Positions 61,124-64,000 of a stretch of DNA of 64,000 nucleotides are shown in pieces. The notes below the pieces were generated by a model. The model saw only the letters and a program-made list of their open reading frames with translations, had not been told where the DNA came from and ran no database searches. The stretch is from positions 1-64,000 of the forward strand of contig JAIXMR010000048.1 in assembly GCA_025677835.1 (NCBI GenBank), in the 5' to 3' direction. Origin of the DNA: Sporodiniella umbellata (Eukaryota > Mucoromycota > Mucoromycetes > Mucorales > Rhizopodaceae). The position numbers and the translations under genes are program-made. Numbering within the stretch: position 1 is the first letter of the stretch; each line of letters begins with the position of its first letter.

Positions 61124-62979
61124 ATTAATAGCGAGTTAGATAGTAGTAATGTGAATAATAAAATAGCAAAAGGAAAAAGGAAAAAATGATGTGAGCATGC
61201 GAAGGAATTCTAGCACAAAAGTAGTAAAGTCCTTTCCTGAAATTTCATCTCCAGCTAAGCCACGAGCCAGTATCGTCATATCCCCCAATTTTGCATGAGC
61301 AAAGGGGGGATTTACATCATCGTTTGCCTTTTACAGTTGAAGAAATCAAGTTGGGCCAGTAAGGGTATTTTTAAAATTAAATTAGGATACCGCGATAAAT
61401 GTATGAAATTGTGTTTGGACACCATGATGGAAGTACGAAAATGGAACAGAAATTGAAAAATATATATATTTGGTACCTAAAAGAATTGCTGTCTTTGATA
61501 AGTAAGGCTATCACATATATGTGGGTTTTTTATTGTAAAAAAGTATAGCGTTATTTAAACTAAAAAAAAAAAACAATATTGACATCACGAAGTTGGGTTG
61601 GGAAAGCTTTTTTGGATCAATTCAAATCCAATTGAGAAGAATCAAATTAATCCCAAGAAGTTTAACTACTTTTTTGGGCAAATTGAAAATGAAAAGTGTA
61701 CCAAAAGTTAGGCGCGTGACGATATCCGAATAGTGATCTCTATATGACTGTCCTCCAGAACAATTATGGGATCAGATGGCAAACTAATATCCCAGCATGG
61801 AAGATACTGTGTCTTAGATGTTGATACAAGACCCTATAAACGGACAGTGTAAGGCATCCCGAGTCGAACACACATTATAGCAATCTAATAATACACTGGC
61901 TGCTAGATGGAACAAGAGCAAAGACTCTTTTCCAAGCGTTTTCTTCAGAAGCTGAAATTATCTTTGGAATTTGAATTGTATCTCAGCACACATCAGTGAT
62001 ATTAACATAGTCTTTAAAGAGCAATCATTCAACGAATTTACTTATCAAGGAAGCCTCTAAAGCTATAAGGAACCCAAGCACTATTGTAGTGATGCGCCAA
62101 AATAATTGAAATGTTAAGAATATATAAAAAGTGTTGGATATAAAAAGCGTAGATGAAGCTAACGGTCTAAAGATTGCATTTTTTAAGAAGCACATAAAAG
62201 TCTGTTTGACAGCTACCTCAGGAATTAAAGACGAGGTTTTTAAAAACACTTAAATATAGCAATGTTGCGGCTTAAAAAAATAAACAGAAACGAGAAGCTG
62301 AATATAGTTAACCTACAGCTAAAGCCAAAAAAAAAAAAAAAAAAAAAATAGTGCATTAAATAGTTAAATAAAAAAGCTTGCTCCAACCATAAATTTAGAA
62401 GCCTATATAAAAGTGCTATAGAGATAATGCTATACTTAAATAAAGCTGCGCGTGTTTCTGTAGTATATTCCAAAGTTTAGAAACAGAGTTGTCACTAGTT
62501 ATGATTTGGTGTACTATATACCTTTTTGTTGTTTGAGTCTCACTTACAGTAATATTTGCGGTGCTCTTTTCTCTATCAACTGGCATATGAAACTTTACAT
62601 CCTGTTGTCAACCTGTATCGAAATGAATGATTCAATTTCTGTATATATCTTATTGCTAAAACTTCCCCCTATACAGTGCTGAAATGCCATTTATTATTAT
62701 GTCTAGCCCAAGGTTGTATTTGAATATCAGACGGTTGTAAGAATGTTCAGGACTTGAGAGTGTTTGTATCGAAGCCAACAAAAAAAAAAAAAAAAAAAGA
62801 AAAAGAAAAAGAAAAGAAAAGAGACAGTTGAAGTAAGATTCTAATACCCCCTAGGTTACTTTAAGTACCTACTATATGGAAATTGAGAATAAAACCAAGC
62901 TCATTTTTCTTTTTATCTCAACACTGTTTTATCTTCACTTCGTTCTTTTTTTTTTTTTTTTTCAATTGAGGAAAAGAAC
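61124..62979. other. 1.9-kb divergent intergenic stretch
   Basis: Between the histidine kinase (-) and the next gene (+). A runs near 61562, 62326-62347 and 62780-62797; T run 62947-62962. Shares the 16-mer TTCAAATCCAATTGAG (61616-61631) with 29077-29092, both intergenic. No gene seen. Confidence 0.5.
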
Positions 62980-63752
62980 ATGCCAAATAACCTAGAGAAA
63001 GTATACTCGAAAGAGTATAATCTTTTTAAGGTAGTAGCTTCATGTATAAATATAGGCTTTACGGTATGACTATTTTTTATATAAATATAGAGTGACTAAA
63101 GTTCTTTTGCTGTAGTGGAGAATATGGGTGAATACATATATTCAAATTGTTGGTAAACAATATAGACATAATACAGTCTGTTTTTGATGAGTTTTATGCA
63201 GAGTTCAGTAAAGAATCTGGTGATACCTTAAATATTGTAGTGAACTGTGTTGTTATTATTTGCTTAATGATTGACCTGTTTGTTTTGACAACAGTATGCT
63301 CTTTTTTTTTTTGTGTGTTGGAAATAGTAACGTTTTTTTAGATACCCTCTCGTTTTTTAAGGTCGAATTGGATACCTGGGTTGGCTTTGTTGTTTGGTCT
63401 CATAAATGATTTCTCTACACAATTTGCAAAGGTCTCAATCAACCGAGAGAAGGATCTTCTGACTTGTGTCAGCAACTTCTCATTGGAAGCGAGTATGACC
63501 GGATTGGTTGAAGAAATCTGCAAAGGCAAAAGTGCTGTGCGACATTTGGACATTTCAATCGCATTACTACGCGACTTCTGTTTATGTGTAAGTTTTTAGT
63601 ATGAGTATAAGCCAATTAATATTGTTTGGTAGGCTATTTACATAGTATCGGCTTACTGCAATCAGCAGACATTGGAAAAATCTATAGAAAGCGAGCAAAA
63701 ATCTTTCACGAGACTGCCTTTGGCAACATTGAATGGCGATACGTTTGATTAA
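62980..63752 (+). CDS. Small multi-exon membrane protein, possibly PEX11 family
   Basis: Proposed exons 62980-63063, 63116-63127, 63177-63293, 63342-63587 and 63633-63752 keep phase 0 throughout and give 192 residues. Exon 2 would be a 12-nt micro-exon (WRIW); the join around 63116-63176 is the we weakest part. Readable parts: MPNNLEKVYSKEYNLFKVVASCINIGF, SVFDEFYAEFSKESGD, hydrophobic VVNCVVIICLMIDLFVL, RSNWIPGLALLFGLIND, LDISIALLRDFCLCAIYIV and a polar tail. Basic-amphipathic N-terminus and paired short hydrophobic helices recall fungal PEX11-type peroxisome proteins, but no diagnostic motif is certain. Confidence 0.5.
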
Positions 63753-63803
63753 AGAATAGTAGTTTACTTGTATAAAAAGAAAAGGGCTAAAGTTAAAGAG
63801 CTA

Positions 63804-64000
63804 CTATTTTTGGGCTTTAAACAATCCATCTCTGTCAGCTACATTAAACTGAATCTCAATAATGTCTTTTTCTGCTTTTCCAGGTTTCATTCCAGCTGTG
63901 ATGATATCCCCAGCTTGTACGGGGCCTACACCTGATGGAGTTCCTGTCATGATGAGATCGCCCGCTTCAAGCCTCATGACAGATGATACATATTCAATCA
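63804..64000 (-). CDS. Fumarylacetoacetate hydrolase domain protein (FAHD1-like), 3' end only
   Basis: Last 64 codons of a gene running off the window. Conserved C-terminal FAH block: [19 protein letters not shown], then DIITAGM and a final [25 protein letters not shown] is the family signature near the metal and substrate site. FAHD1 relatives are mitochondrial acylpyruvate hydrolases/oxaloacetate decarboxylases. Its stop is 51 bp from the stop of the opposite-strand gene. Confidence 0.9.
   Translation of the reverse strand, partial: IEYVSSVMRLEAGDLIMTGTPSGVGPVQAGDIITAGMKPGKAEKDIIEIQFNVADRDGLFKAQK

Overview
The window is nuclear DNA from a fungus, almost certainly an early-diverging one of the Mucoromycota (Mucorales-like). 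The evidence is: many short GT-AG introns (roughly 40-90 nt), fungal gene families (chitin deacetylase, hybrid histidine kinase, areA-type GATA factor, YPQ1, TDA10, ENV7), no operons, and very many long A/T homopolymers and microsatellites. It also keeps genes typical of non-Dikarya fungi: a Treslin-like replication factor, eIF4E class 2, ESS2 and UBE3C-type HUL5. The organism call is inference; no rRNA or tRNA was seen.

Layout. 0-19 kb: the 3' two-thirds of a class V myosin (+), an unknown two-exon gene (-), a cytosolic carboxylesterase-family gene (+) tail-to-tail with a YPQ1 PQ-loop transporter (-), ATP synthase subunit d (-), a short Pho80-type cyclin (-), a TDA10/glycerate-kinase-like P-loop kinase (+), MPDU1 (+) and an ENV7/STK16 kinase (+). 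Coding DNA here looks relatively GC-rich and is separated by very long homopolymers. 19-35.8 kb: a START-domain lipid-transfer protein (-), HIR1 (+, 15 exons), eIF4E2 (+), a two-finger GATA factor (-), a mitochondrial rhodanese (+), PEX13 (-) and ESS2 (+). Coding DNA is visibly more AT-rich from about 17 kb on.

36-40.5 kb is a mobile-element graveyard: an N-terminal transposase-like fragment (-), a broken retrotransposon Gag (+), a multi-exon repeated-family pseudogene with in-frame stops (+), and a DDE transposase C-terminal fragment (+) followed by a regular array of about 22-bp repeats. 40.4-42.7 kb is gene-empty.

42.7-64 kb is compact: complex I NDUFB10 (+) and INO80B/IES2 (-) converge within 15 bp; INO80B and the HECT ligase HUL5 (+) diverge from a 70-bp promoter; then an unknown membrane protein (-), a Treslin/Sld3-like protein (+), a septin (+), a GPI-anchored chitin deacetylase (-), the tRNA deaminase TAD1 (+) converging with a GAF hybrid histidine kinase (-), a small membrane protein possibly of the PEX11 family (+), and the 3' end of a FAHD1-type hydrolase (-).

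Most genes are housekeeping and unrelated by pathway. Loose themes are chromatin (HIR1, INO80B), peroxisome (PEX13, possibly the 63-kb gene), mitochondrion (ATP7, NDUFB10, rhodanese, FAHD1) and polar growth/cell wall (myosin V, septin, chitin deacetylase). Exon boundaries were derived by hand from reading frame plus GT/AG (one GC/AG) signals and family similarity recalled from memory; no database search was possible.
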